The translations under genes were made by a program, and so were the position numbers. From the NCBI RefSeq assembly GCF_900114535.1, contig NZ_FOTK01000026.1:29478-93477 (forward strand): a stretch of 64,000 bases of DNA, given 5' to 3'. Below, piece by piece: positions 9,301-17,413 of the stretch. The DNA comes from Methylobacterium pseudosasicola. Its GTDB lineage: Bacteria > Pseudomonadota > Alphaproteobacteria > Rhizobiales > Beijerinckiaceae. Under the pieces are notes generated by a model. That model was not told the origin of the DNA. It did not search any database and saw nothing but the letters and a program-made list of their open reading frames with translations. Within the stretch, counting starts at the first letter, position 1. Each line of letters opens with the position of its first letter.

Positions 9301-9532
9301 CTCCGTTGCCGTGCGCCTTGATGGCCATCTCGGCGACGGACATGAGATCGTAGCCGTCCATCTCCGAGCCGAGGAATTTCTTAGCCAGGTCGGCGCGGAG
9401 GGCCTCGCCCGACGGGGCGCCGGCCTCCATCGAGGCGCCGGCGCCCAGGAAGAGGATGACGCGCTGCTGCTTCATCGACTCGACCAGGGTCGCCGGGATG
9501 GCGACGGTCTTGCGGGAGGTCCTACCGGCCAT
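6383..9532 (-). CDS. SIR2-STAND-TPR anti-phage protein (AVAST type V-like)
   Basis: A 1049-aa protein from the ATG at 9532 (MAGRTSRKT). Residues ~20-270 are a SIR2 domain: LFLGAGAS (28-34), TTNYD (~Asn112), LKLHG (His157). Residues ~365-650 are a STAND/AAA-type NTPase with Walker A GPGGAGKS (Lys376) and the likely Walker B IFLFVD. The C-terminal ~350 residues are helical repeats of TPR type (for example ALERAFSLGAKGAGVAIRLA). This architecture matches Avs5-like bacterial NLR proteins, where the repeats sense a phage protein, the NTPase oligomerises and SIR2 destroys NAD. The open frame continues upstream to 10780, but that part is the antisense of a metallophosphoesterase gene. The next gene upstream ends 224 bases away, so it probably has its own promoter. 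Confidence 0.88.
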   Translation of the reverse strand: MAGRTSRKTVAIPATLVESMKQQRVILFLGAGASMEAGAPSGEALRADLAKKFLGSEMDGYDLMSVAEMAIKAHGNGVVFEHVRGLLAGYEPSEAHKLLPTFRWRTIATTNYDLLVERAYAATPAKLQVPVTFVRDTEPVEERMQSVLNPVEFLKLHGCLEQLHDPDLPPILSHEHYDRYSRNRTRLFARLEDRARESPIVFCGYRIADAHIRKLIYRFAELGGRPRYYIVVPKLSEQEVAYWESMNVGVIDAKFGEFVRGLDRAVEPLFRTLSVAADVKELPVRRLYKVTHMESPRLKAALERDFTYLYQDLPHPHQDPRRFYEGFDTGWGAIVQRLDAKRRLTDDLVFKAVMEEPPASREVRLFVLRGPGGAGKSIALKRAAWDAATQLDALALWFEPAGALSGERLIELHELTGRRIFLFVDRIALHAERVAAALKLAKGQRVPLTVVGAERDTDWNVYCDVLKRFSPHELRVANLSTGEIESLLDLLQRHGSLGLLSGHSRAEQVEAFQQRAERQLLVALHEATQGKHFEDIVFEEYQRIVPEQAQRLYLDIATMNQFVVPVRAGTISRISGIRFEDYERDFFGPLENVVLTMRDPYTGDYQYRARHSRVAQFVFRRACATDDEKSAQLIRIINGLDPGYSTDDQVLQDIVRGRKLSEDLSDVEAGRAVYRAAVAAVPAHAHILQHWAIFEAHHRHGSLPEAEDLARKARDLAPRSNSIIHTQAEIARRRANAERSPVLVEQFRKQAHERLDEVRSSKDPIALTSRCKLVIDEIATLGEALDERGTERGTERELAFFATKVKSAEDLLARARQVSVDDAAVEQVEARLHDVLERPDKALRALERAFSLGAKGAGVAIRLARAYGARGQEDKAVATFTKALERAPDDKLLHLEMAKLLLGTAADGNVVKGHLSRSYSTGDQNFDARHLHAQFLFMTGAVAEAVDLFAEVDRRAPDDWKVSTPRNESLVSKRLGRYSGIVVKRDLAYLFIKSSAYPRDIYGRQDHAGPDDWQALEVGAEMNFCLRFTRSGPVAVDMRPGRVKLDTAA

Positions 9533-9756
9533 CGTGCGTCGCCCGGCGCGCCTGCTGGGTATCGCCGGTTGCGCGCCTCCAAGCTTCGCCGGCTCACCCG
9601 TGAGGATGGGCGAACAGCGGCACGGAATGCAAGGGATCGGCGCGAGCCGGGTTCCACGGCCGCACGGGACGACCGTCGCGCGGCCTTTGGGCCGCGGCCT
9701 CGTCGAGGGATGCGCGCCGATTGCGGATGCAGGGCGATCGCGCGCCCCGATCGCAC

Positions 9757-10557
9757 CTACACGAAGATGACCCGGGTGGGATCGAAGCCACTCTCCTCCT
9801 CGACGTGGCCGCGTGGGTTGCAGACGACCCGGGTCGGCCCGACGCGGTAATCGGCGGGGCTGTGGACGTGGCCGTGGACCCAGATGTCCGGCCCCCTCGC
9901 GTGGACCAGGTCGCGCAGGTCGGAGGCGTAACACCAGCGCAGGTCGCCGTTCGGGTCGGGCAGGCTCTCGGGGAGCGGCGCGTGGTGGGTCACGACGACC
10001 GTCGGGCCCGGATGCGGCTCCGCGAGGACGCGATCGATGAACGCGCGGGTGCGCCGGTGCATCGCCAGTACCTCGCCGGGCTCGATCCTGTGCCGCGAGC
10101 TCGGGCCGGTGCGGATCCGGCGGTAATCGACCATGCCGAAGTGCCCTTGGGCGGAGCGCATCGCCTGCGTCAGGGTCGTGGAGCCGAGGCGGAAATCGGT
10201 CCACAGCGTGCCGCCGGCGAAGCGGGTCCCGCCGATCATGACGACGTCGTCCATCAGCAGGTGGATGCCGTGGCGGGCGGCAAGGTCGCGCCCCCGGGCG
10301 ATCTGGTCGTGGATCGGGTAGCGGTCCTCGCCCCGGTCCCACCAGAAGTCGTGGTTGCCGGGGACGTAGACGACCGGCGCGCCGGGCAGCCGCTCGGCGA
10401 GCCAATCGAGGGCGCGGGTCAGGGGCGTATGGACGTCGCCGGCGATCACGGCCACGTCGAACCCGCCCGGCGGCGCATGCGCGGCCGGGTCCCAGGCGTT
10501 CTCGGGCCACTCCTGGTGCAGGTCGCTGAAGATCCAGAGGCGGGGTCCATCGGTCAT
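9757..10557 (-). CDS. calcineurin-like metallophosphoesterase
   Basis: 266-aa protein with the five metallophosphoesterase motifs in order: FSDLH, AGDVH, PGNHDFWW, THHAP and VHGHVH. It should bind two metals and hydrolyse phosphomono- or diesters; the substrate cannot be told from sequence. Its ATG overlaps the stop of the preceding phosphoesterase gene (ATGA), so the pair is one operon. It lies upstream of the SIR2-STAND gene on the same strand. Whether it serves that system is unknown. Confidence 0.88.
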   Translation of the reverse strand: MTDGPRLWIFSDLHQEWPENAWDPAAHAPPGGFDVAVIAGDVHTPLTRALDWLAERLPGAPVVYVPGNHDFWWDRGEDRYPIHDQIARGRDLAARHGIHLLMDDVVMIGGTRFAGGTLWTDFRLGSTTLTQAMRSAQGHFGMVDYRRIRTGPSSRHRIEPGEVLAMHRRTRAFIDRVLAEPHPGPTVVVTHHAPLPESLPDPNGDLRWCYASDLRDLVHARGPDIWVHGHVHSPADYRVGPTRVVCNPRGHVEEESGFDPTRVIFV

Positions 10558-11108
10558 GGCCGCCCTCCGTCGCGGGCCGCGTTCTCGGCGAGGCGGACGC
10601 GGATCTCGTCGAGGGTGATCGGGCGGAAGCCGAAGCAGTCGACGCCGACGTCGGTGCTCGCGGCCGTGCCCGGCAGGGTGCCGTGCGAGTGGCCATACAG
10701 GTGGATGTCGCCGCGGTGCTGCCGCGGCCACACCCGGTGTGCGTAGTGCGAGCACCACACGCCCTGGCCCGTCCCGTCAATGAGCGGAACGACGACGCGG
10801 GCGACGTCGACGATCCCGTCCCAGGGCAGGCGCACGGCGCTCTTGTCGTGGTTGCCCCTGACGAGGAAGCGGCGCCGGCCGTTCAGCCGCGAGAAGACCC
10901 CGCGGGCGAGGTCCTCGGGGCATCGGTAACTGAAGTCGCCGAGGTGCCAGACCGTGTCGTCTGGGCCGACGGCGGCGTTCCAATTCGCGATCAGGGCCAC
11001 GTCGTGCTCCTCGATCGAGGCGAAGGGCCGGTTCAGGCCGAGCCGCGGTGAGAGCACAGATCGGTGGTGCCAGTGCGTGTCGGCGACGAAGTGGATCTTG
11101 GGGGGCAT
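10554..11108 (-). CDS. small calcineurin-like metallophosphoesterase
   Basis: 184-aa phosphoesterase with ADTHWHH, LGDFSY, RGNHD and GHSHG metal-binding motifs, resembling phage and plasmid phosphoesterases of the YfcE/MJ0936 group. The start at MPPKIHFVAD is chosen because a GAGG precedes it at the right distance and the fold begins at once. A start nine codons upstream is possible. It is first gene of a two-gene phosphoesterase operon. Confidence 0.86.
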   Translation of the reverse strand: MPPKIHFVADTHWHHRSVLSPRLGLNRPFASIEEHDVALIANWNAAVGPDDTVWHLGDFSYRCPEDLARGVFSRLNGRRRFLVRGNHDKSAVRLPWDGIVDVARVVVPLIDGTGQGVWCSHYAHRVWPRQHRGDIHLYGHSHGTLPGTAASTDVGVDCFGFRPITLDEIRVRLAENAARDGGRP

Positions 11109-11375
11109 GCTGGCCTCGCGCGGGTGCGGAGGCACGGGCCGGGAAAGCCTGGACGCTCCGGGGGATCAGGGGGATTGGAGGGGGCCGTGGCGTTTCATAT
11201 GGGCCTCGTTCGGAGGGGCGGACCGCGTGGGCGGGCGCGCCCGGGCGTTATGGAGCGCGACTCGTAAGGAAACGGGAAACGGGATGCGCCACCCGCCTCC
11301 GGATACCCGCCCGTAATTGGGCCGTTAGCCTTGCTCGCGCGAGACCGCGGCGGTTGTCCACGGGGTTTTTGGGCG

Positions 11376-11780
11376 ATGCCGGATCGTTGGGAGGTGGTGC
11401 GGACGGCAGACAGGCTGCACGAGGCGGGGGTGCGGGTCTCAGTTCGCAACGTGATCCCGGAGCTGAGGAACGGCGGGTCGCACCGGGCGGTGGGGGCGCT
11501 GCTGCGGGAGTGGAAGGCTCAGCGGAACTATAGGCCGAGGCTGGAGCCGAAGGGTCTGCCGGAGCGGGTGCAGGCCTCGTTGGCGAACGCGGTGAGCGAA
11601 ATGTGGCTGGCGGCGCGGGCGGAGGCTGCGGCGGAGTTGGTGGCGGAGCGAGATCGGCTGGAGGTCGACCGGCGGGCGGCCCTGGAGATCATGGACGAGG
11701 CGCTGGCGCGGCTCGACGTGGCCGAGGCGGAGACGGCGCGGCTGCGGGAGCGGCTGGCGCGCCACGAGGAGCATGATTGA
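11376..11780 (+). CDS. KfrA-type DNA-binding protein, short
   Basis: 134-aa protein with an N-terminal KfrA-like helix-turn-helix region (RWEVVRTADRLHEAGVRVSVRNV, then LRNGGSHRAVGALLREWK) and a long alpha-helical coiled coil (residues ~60-130, rich in Ala, Glu, Arg). KfrA proteins bind DNA near their own promoters and are typical of plasmids. It lacks the longer tail of the KfrA-like protein at 33922. Start chosen at MPDRWE because the upstream codons are not conserved-looking. Confidence 0.75.
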   Translation: MPDRWEVVRTADRLHEAGVRVSVRNVIPELRNGGSHRAVGALLREWKAQRNYRPRLEPKGLPERVQASLANAVSEMWLAARAEAAAELVAERDRLEVDRRAALEIMDEALARLDVAEAETARLRERLARHEEHD

Positions 11781-11927
11781 CCCGCTTGGCCCCGGACGCC
11801 GACAGGCAGGCTCGGTCGACGATTGCCACACTCAGGGGGAAATACGCCTGGTCCGGCTGATGTAAAGCCTAGGCTTCGGACAAGCTGGCCGTTGCGACGG
11901 CCGTCGTTGTGTTCTAAATTTGTTCCA

Positions 11928-12677
11928 ATGGCTCAAAGCTCGGCGATAGAGTGGACTGAGGCGACTTGGAACCCCGTGACGGGTTGTACCAAGATCAGCT
12001 CCGGCTGCGACAACTGCTATGCGGCCCGGTTCTCGGAGCGTTTCCGCGGGGTTCCGGACCATCCGTTCGAGAGCGGTTTCGATCTGACGCTACGTCCCCG
12101 GCGCCTGGAGCAACCACTTCAGTGGCGGCGTCCGCGGATGATCTTCGTCAATTCGATGAGCGACCTCTTTCACAAGGATGTCCCGACGTCGTTCGTCGAT
12201 CGCGTCTTCGATACGATGGAGCGCGCGGACTGGCACGAGTTCCAGATACTGACGAAGCGCAGTTCGCTCATGCGGGATTACGTCAACGCCCGCTACGTCT
12301 CTCGTCCGGTGCCGCCGCACATCTGGCTCGGGGTGTCGGTCGAGGACGGGACCAAGAAGTCCAGAGTCGCCCACCTACGGAATACCAATGCCTCCGTGAG
12401 GTTCCTGTCCGTCGAGCCCTTGATTGGGCCGATCGGGACTTTAGATCTCAGCGGCTTGCATTGGGTCATTGTCGGGGGCGAGAGCGGTCCCGGCGCACGA
12501 CCGATGGAGAAGGTGTGGGTCGTCGACCTGCAAGTGCAGTGCGCGAAGGCAGACGTGCCCTTCTTCTTCAAGCAATGGGGCGGCCGATCGCCGAAAACGG
12601 GCGGGCGGCTGCTCGACGGACGCGAGCACAACGGGTGGCCGAGGAACGCGCGCGCGGCGATGTCCGCCGCCGTGTAG
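11928..12677 (+). CDS. DUF5131 (phage Gp37/Gp68-like) three-Cys protein
   Basis: 249-aa protein of the phage Gp37/Gp68 family. The N-terminal SSAIEWTEATWNPVTGC is diagnostic, followed by the three-Cys motif (GC-x6-C-x2-CYA). NSMSDLFH, ILTKR and VGGESGPGARPM are further family blocks. The three-cysteine motif resembles a radical-SAM cluster site, but biochemical function is not established. It sits nine bases before tcmP, its known genomic partner. Start 11928 chosen at MAQSS, where similarity begins. Confidence 0.88.
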   Translation: MAQSSAIEWTEATWNPVTGCTKISSGCDNCYAARFSERFRGVPDHPFESGFDLTLRPRRLEQPLQWRRPRMIFVNSMSDLFHKDVPTSFVDRVFDTMERADWHEFQILTKRSSLMRDYVNARYVSRPVPPHIWLGVSVEDGTKKSRVAHLRNTNASVRFLSVEPLIGPIGTLDLSGLHWVIVGGESGPGARPMEKVWVVDLQVQCAKADVPFFFKQWGGRSPKTGGRLLDGREHNGWPRNARAAMSAAV

Positions 12678-12686
12678 GGGCGACGG

Positions 12687-13778
12687 ATGAAGCCGCAGCG
12701 GGTGACGTGGGCGCTTGAGGACCACACCAGGGCCAAGCACGAGATCCTGCGCCGATACCTCCAGGCCTGGTTCCCGATCCTGGCGCTCGGGGGGTTCCCC
12801 CGGATGGTGTTCATCGACGGCTTCGCAGGCCCGGGCATCTACGACGACGGCAGCGACGGTTCGCCCCTGATCGCGCTGAAGGCGTTCCTCGACCAGCAAA
12901 CGCCCATCCGCGCCGAGTGCCATTTCCACTTCATCGAGAAGGACGAGGCCCGGGCGGACCGGCTGCGCGAATGCGTGGCGGCGTTGTTCGCGGCGCGGGC
13001 GCGCCCGCACAACCTCCATGTCCGCATCCATTCCGGCGAGGCTTTTGAGCAAGTCTACGCGACGGCGCTGCGCGACCATCCCCGGAACGCGCCGGTCTTC
13101 GCCCTGGTGGACCCGTTCGGCTGGAACGGCATCCCGATGACGGCCATGCGCGACCTGATGAACCGGGCCAGCGGGGAGGTCCTGGTCAACTTCATGTTCG
13201 AGGAGATCAACCGCTTCCTCACGCACCGCGACCAGCCGGACAACTTCGACGCGCTGTTCGGCTGCGCGGACTGGCGCAGGGTCGCCTCTCTGCCGCCCGC
13301 GCAGCGCAAGGCCGGCATCCGCGACCTCTATGCCGCCCAGCTGGTATCGGTGGCCGGGGCGCGCTTCGTCAGGCACTTCGAGATGCGCAACGGACGGGAG
13401 CGCACCGACTATTACCTGTTCTTCGCGACGAAGAACCAGAAGGGCCTTAAGAAGATGAAGGAGGCCATGTGGTCGGTCGACCAGCGGGGCGGGGTGGCCT
13501 TCTCTGACGCGACCGACCCGGGCCAACAGGTGCTGTTCGACGGCAGCGATCTCTCCCAGCTCGAAGGTATCCTCGCCCGCCGCTTCGCGGGGGCGGCGGC
13601 CGACGTGGACGAGATCGAGCGCTTCGTGGTCGAGGAGACCGCTTTCCGGGAGACCCACTACAAGGGGATCTTGAAGGGGATGGAGGCACGGGTCCCGGCG
13701 GCTATTCAGGTCGAGGCCTGTCGCGAGGGCCGCAGGCGGGGGACCTATCCGGCGGGGACGCGCGTCCGGTTCGCCTGA
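12687..13778 (+). CDS. tcmP: three-Cys-motif partner protein TcmP
   Basis: 363-aa protein with the TcmP signature: KHEILRRYLQAWFPIL, then FIDGFAGPGIY and later FALVDPFGWNGIPM. The last blocks look like a Rossmann nucleotide-binding core of methyltransferase type. The family is named for co-occurrence with the three-Cys protein encoded just upstream. The role of the pair is unknown. It is often found in mobile and defence-rich DNA, which fits this window. Confidence 0.88.
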   Translation: MKPQRVTWALEDHTRAKHEILRRYLQAWFPILALGGFPRMVFIDGFAGPGIYDDGSDGSPLIALKAFLDQQTPIRAECHFHFIEKDEARADRLRECVAALFAARARPHNLHVRIHSGEAFEQVYATALRDHPRNAPVFALVDPFGWNGIPMTAMRDLMNRASGEVLVNFMFEEINRFLTHRDQPDNFDALFGCADWRRVASLPPAQRKAGIRDLYAAQLVSVAGARFVRHFEMRNGRERTDYYLFFATKNQKGLKKMKEAMWSVDQRGGVAFSDATDPGQQVLFDGSDLSQLEGILARRFAGAAADVDEIERFVVEETAFRETHYKGILKGMEARVPAAIQVEACREGRRRGTYPAGTRVRFA

Positions 13779-13915
13779 ACGAGGGGCTGCGCTCCAGGTG
13801 GCGGCCCTCTCCGTGCCTTTGATGCCGAGTTATCGCTGGCACTCTTTGTACCCATCTATGCGCGAGCGATTATACCGGCAAAATCGAGCAATTATGACTT
13901 ATGCGCGACAAACGC

Positions 13916-13952
13916 AATCAGCGTCACTGGCCCCAGGCCAACGACGCTGATT
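13916..13952. terminator. perfect nested hairpin between convergent genes
   Basis: Outer arms AATCAGCGTC and GACGCTGATT pair perfectly, an AC/AC internal loop follows, and inner arms TGGCC/GGCCA close on CCA. It lies between the ends of tcmP (plus) and the 13972-14208 gene (minus), as a bidirectional terminator would, though without a long T tract. Confidence 0.55.
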
Positions 13953-13971
13953 ATAGCACTGATATCACAGA

Positions 13972-14208
13972 TTAATAGTTTATATTAGAAGTTTCCAAGA
14001 TTTTAGCGCCTGGCTCGCTTGTATTAACCGCCGGAGGATCACGCGGCACCACGATCCAAACGATGATCACAGCGGCGGAGACCGCAATCATCGACCGAGC
14101 GCTGATACGCACCGTCCCGTCACGCAAATTGAGGAAGATGTCGATCGTCGGGCGCACCAGCAACTCCTCGGCGAGCTGATACGTTTCACGGACAATGGTC
14201 TTGAACAT
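13972..14208 (-). CDS. small membrane protein of unknown function
   Basis: 78 codons from an ATG preceded by GAGG. One likely membrane segment (MIAVSAAVIIVWIVV, residues ~43-58) follows a polar N-terminus (MFKTIVRETYQLAEELLV). The frame is open further upstream, but the ribosome site supports this start. Lower GC than neighbouring operons. No family recognised. Confidence 0.45.
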   Translation of the reverse strand: MFKTIVRETYQLAEELLVRPTIDIFLNLRDGTVRISARSMIAVSAAVIIVWIVVPRDPPAVNTSEPGAKILETSNINY

Positions 14209-14467
14209 TGGTGCCTCGCTTCGAAGAAATTCGACACCCAAGAGATGCATTAATCCGCACTTCGTAACACGAGGAGATATATGGTTTAATAGGGCCGCCT
14301 TGCTCTCGTGGGCATAGAGATGGATGCCGCTCCCAACGTGGCGACCTTTCACAGGAGTGCGACTTGGGTCGCGCCGGGAGTTGTGTGGTTTTATAAGGCT
14401 TACTGACAAACATGCGGGCAGCCAAACTAATCATGGCGCTCCGGGTCGGCTTCAACGGGAGAGGAAT

Positions 14468-15379
14468 TTGAGCAAGGGTCCAAAGCGCGAGCGCGGAATT
14501 CTCGTCAAACCCGAAATAGTAAGAGATGTGATGACCAAGCTTGGCCTGCACCAAACAGCCCTCGCGAATGCATGCGGATTTGATCCAAGTATTATACGGA
14601 AAATGCTCTGGAAACATAAAGATAACAATAGGATCGATATAGGAACTTTAAATACATTCATTAGAAAAGTCAAAGAAATATCGATAGAGTCAACCATACT
14701 GGAAGAAGGATTTAAGCCCTTGATATTAATTCGAGAAGACTTAAGATATATCGAGGCAACTCACAATAATCAGGCAACATCTACGCAATCTTCGGTTGCT
14801 CGTGTAAGCACGTCTAATTCGTCCGAATTGGCATTCTTGATTACTCCTAAGGAAGGTCCGGGTCTCAACGATCGCCCAAATCCTATGAATATTCGAAAGA
14901 TTTATGATGGGGATGCATATCAGTTTTGCGGACATTTTAAGATCAAGGTTTTGACGGACTGCGAAGTAACTAAAGTATGGATGAGAGTCTCTAAAGAAGG
15001 TCTTGATGCCCCCTCTACTTCTTCTGGAAGGAGTTCTGGTCAGCTGTGGCTAGAAGAATTGGGAAGAGGCGGCACTATTAGACTTGGGCTTCGGCATCTG
15101 AATTTTGATAAGAAAAGCAATTTAATTGCAACCGAGAAGCTTGCAAAAGGCGATATTAAAGATTTTTATATTTCTGATAAATGCGTTGGATATACAGACT
15201 CAAAGGATCCAGAGGCCAACCATATATCGTACTGGATGACGAACGTCGAACAAACTATAGAAATATCATACAAAACTGATGGCGCAAGATATACGGAGTG
15301 CCACGTATTCTATTTCCAAGACGGGTATTTCCCGTATGGAAGTATAAGGCTTTTGAGATCTTACCGCGAGATCGATTAA
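14468..15379 (+). CDS. HTH-domain protein of unknown function in an AT-rich insert
   Basis: 303-aa protein from a TTG preceded by GGGAGAGGA. Residues ~15-45 form a likely XRE/Cro-type helix-turn-helix (VMTKLGLHQTALANACGFD, then IIRKMLW). A Ser/Thr-rich linker follows, and the remaining ~200 residues look beta-rich (for example FCGHFKIKVLT, YTECHVFYFQDGYF) and were not recognised. Base composition is strikingly AT-rich against the surrounding genes, so it is probably a recent transfer. It might be a regulator or a one-gene defence sensor; this cannot be decided from the sequence. Confidence 0.7.
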   Translation: MSKGPKRERGILVKPEIVRDVMTKLGLHQTALANACGFDPSIIRKMLWKHKDNNRIDIGTLNTFIRKVKEISIESTILEEGFKPLILIREDLRYIEATHNNQATSTQSSVARVSTSNSSELAFLITPKEGPGLNDRPNPMNIRKIYDGDAYQFCGHFKIKVLTDCEVTKVWMRVSKEGLDAPSTSSGRSSGQLWLEELGRGGTIRLGLRHLNFDKKSNLIATEKLAKGDIKDFYISDKCVGYTDSKDPEANHISYWMTNVEQTIEISYKTDGARYTECHVFYFQDGYFPYGSIRLLRSYREID

Positions 15380-16121
15380 GTTAGGCTGCCAAACTTAGTC
15401 AGTTTCACTTTGGGGATCTAGTAGTGATCTGATCCGTATTTATGCTGTCTACGCCAAACCCCCAAGCTGGACATTTTTGTCTCGGTGAAGAAGGTTCGGA
15501 TAAGGGATGCGTCGATCGCAAGCCGCGTTACCGGTGCCCCCGCCGATCTCTGGGCAACCTCGAACGCGTTTCGCTGATGTATCACAACGCTAGGATGCTG
15601 TGGCCGCCGGGCGAACCATCCTGTCTTAACGGCAGCTGTCGGGCTTCAAGCGGCCATTCAAGTGGTTTCGCCCCAAGGTCCGATGTTGGCGCAAATCAGA
15701 AGGGTCGCCTTGTTTGAACCTGCTAACTGATGGGCTTGTCTTGCAGTCCACGCCTACGTCGCGTCTCTGGAGCGCTGCCTTCTGCGCTCGCGTGCTCGCT
15801 AGAAACTCTACGACCAAACGTGTGTCTACCACTTCGTTTCGGCCAGCGTGTCGCTTGCAATCCTGCGTAACGCTCCGGAACTCGGGACGCTGATTGGCAA
15901 TCGGCATAGACGCTTCACGTCCTGGCCGTCATGGACAGGTACGATGTATTCTCTATTCCCGCCGTGAAGCCTGCCTGACACCTGGTAACGCGCGTCCAGC
16001 AATATGCAGGTTGCTATAACCAGCAGATAGACCGCGTCACAACATTACCAACCCGGGAAGTATAGCACTCGGTATACGGGGGGGCGCACAGGTGGCTCAC
16101 ACCGTACGCGCATGGGGCACG
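15380..16121. other. 742-base stretch without a supported gene
   Basis: Short frames exist on both strands but none shows a family motif, a good ribosome site or coding-like composition. GC is intermediate. It could hold decayed gene pieces, but no homology could be pointed to. Confidence 0.4.
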
Positions 16122-16460
16122 TCAGTCCGCGGGGCAAGGTAGCCGGCCCTTCCAGCGCCGGAACAGCACGTTGTCATGCAGCATGGCGCCGCTCGGGAAC
16201 ACGAGCAAGTCGGTATCGTATGGGACAACGTTGCCTCCGTTCGCGTAGCACCTCGCCGACGTCACGCGGCCGTGGCTGAGCCGGACCGCCCGGCAACCGA
16301 GCCCGTCGATGCCGAGACCGCCGTTCTCCATGACGACGATCGGCAGGACCTGCTCCCCGTTCGTGGGGCAGAACACCCCGGCCTGCGGCAGGAGCCACGT
16401 CGTGTCGGCGGCCGCCGGGACGGCGAGGGCGGCCAGGGCGATGGAGAGGACGGTACGCAT
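16122..16460 (-). CDS. small secreted protein
   Basis: 112 aa from MRTVLSIALAALAVPAAADT: a clear signal peptide with likely cleavage after AAA. The mature part has four Cys residues (FCPTNGE, LGCRAV, RCYANG, LPCPAD), suggesting disulphides in the periplasm. The ATG overlaps the stop of the upstream gene (TGATG). Last gene of a leftward four-gene operon. Function unknown. Confidence 0.7.
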   Translation of the reverse strand: MRTVLSIALAALAVPAAADTTWLLPQAGVFCPTNGEQVLPIVVMENGGLGIDGLGCRAVRLSHGRVTSARCYANGGNVVPYDTDLLVFPSGAMLHDNVLFRRWKGRLPCPAD

Positions 16461-16825
16461 CACGGGAATCCCGAACGAGGGGCGAGGCACCAGGCGGTGC
16501 CGTCGGCTTCGAGCCAGACGGCGGCCGCGCTGCTGATGGGGGTGCCGTCAGCGAGCCGGAATCCCGGCGCGCTGAGGCGGTAGTGGAAGCGGAAGGCCCC
16601 GGGCGGGCGGGGCACGCCGACGAGGGGGAGGCCTCGGGCCACGGCGTGGACGTCCCGGGATCCGGTCCGCAGGCACCGCAGGCGGGAGGCCTCCGAGGCC
16701 CGGAACGTCACGCCGGCCAGCGCGATCGCCGGGACGTGCCCGACGACCCGGCCGTCGACCCGCAGGCTCCAGGCGCGGCGGGTCAGGTTCCGGTAGGCCT
16801 TAACGCCGGCTCTTGCGGTCGGCAT
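16460..16825 (-). CDS. hypothetical protein of the AAA+ operon
   Basis: 121-aa basic protein (start MPTARAGVKAYRN). It overlaps the gene upstream by 26 bases and the gene downstream by one base, so it is part of the translationally coupled 16122-19117 operon. No family recognised. Confidence 0.62.
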   Translation of the reverse strand: MPTARAGVKAYRNLTRRAWSLRVDGRVVGHVPAIALAGVTFRASEASRLRCLRTGSRDVHAVARGLPLVGVPRPPGAFRFHYRLSAPGFRLADGTPISSAAAVWLEADGTAWCLAPRSGFP

Positions 16826-17390
16826 GGGCGTCGCACAGCGTCCGGATCCACCCGCCGGGCCTCACGGATCCGGGCGCGCCGCAGTGCTCGCACACGGCCC
16901 CGGACAGCCACTCCGCGGCCGCGATTGTCTCCATCATCCACGGCGGGGTGCTGCCCCGGACGTACCAGCGCAGGGTCCCAAACTTCTGCTTGACCTGGCA
17001 TGTCCGGGATCCCGCCGGGACGCCCGCCTCCAGGATCGACTCCGCCGCGGCGGCGAGCATCCAGTGCCAGCCCGCCGGCGTCTCCAGGGTGTCGGTGAAT
17101 ACCGTCGGGTATTCCCGGTGCAGGTCGAGGTAGCTCTCGGCCGGGATTTCGCGGGGCTGCTGGCTGCCCTGCCAGCGCAGGGCGATCATGCGGCTCGTGA
17201 GCTCGGCGACGTGGGCCCTTTCCGGGGCCCCTCCGGCGCCGACGCGGGGCCGCGACAGCCGGGGGATGTCCCACCGGACCTGGGGGCCGGCCCCGCTCCT
17301 GTCGATCGTGGCGACCGTGATGCCGGCGGCGCCGTCGCCAAGGGTCTGCGTCAGGTAGGGCATCGCCTGCGCGGTGATCACGCTGTCCAT
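16800..17390 (-). CDS. hypothetical protein with Cys pairs
   Basis: 196 aa from MDSVITAQAMPYL, preceded by GGAGAG at good distance; an alternative ATG lies four codons upstream (17402). The C-terminal CEHCGAPG and LCDAHAD blocks could bind zinc. FGTLRWYVRG and IAAAEWLSGAVCEHC resemble phage-encoded hypothetical proteins that often have such a tail. It follows the AAA+ gene by 23 bases. Specific function unknown. Confidence 0.7.
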   Translation of the reverse strand: MDSVITAQAMPYLTQTLGDGAAGITVATIDRSGAGPQVRWDIPRLSRPRVGAGGAPERAHVAELTSRMIALRWQGSQQPREIPAESYLDLHREYPTVFTDTLETPAGWHWMLAAAAESILEAGVPAGSRTCQVKQKFGTLRWYVRGSTPPWMMETIAAAEWLSGAVCEHCGAPGSVRPGGWIRTLCDAHADRKSRR

Positions 17391-17413
17391 GTCGCTCTCC
17401 ATCGCTCCAGGGG

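Noticed and set aside
9533..10780. Upstream half of a 1465-codon minus-strand frame continuing from the SIR2-STAND gene
   Set aside because: It is antisense or out of frame with two clear metallophosphoesterase genes and is Arg/Pro-rich noise; the protein starts at 9532.
15442..15907. Short frames in the gap before the 16.1-kb operon
   Set aside because: No ribosome site, motif or coding-like composition; possibly decayed DNA.
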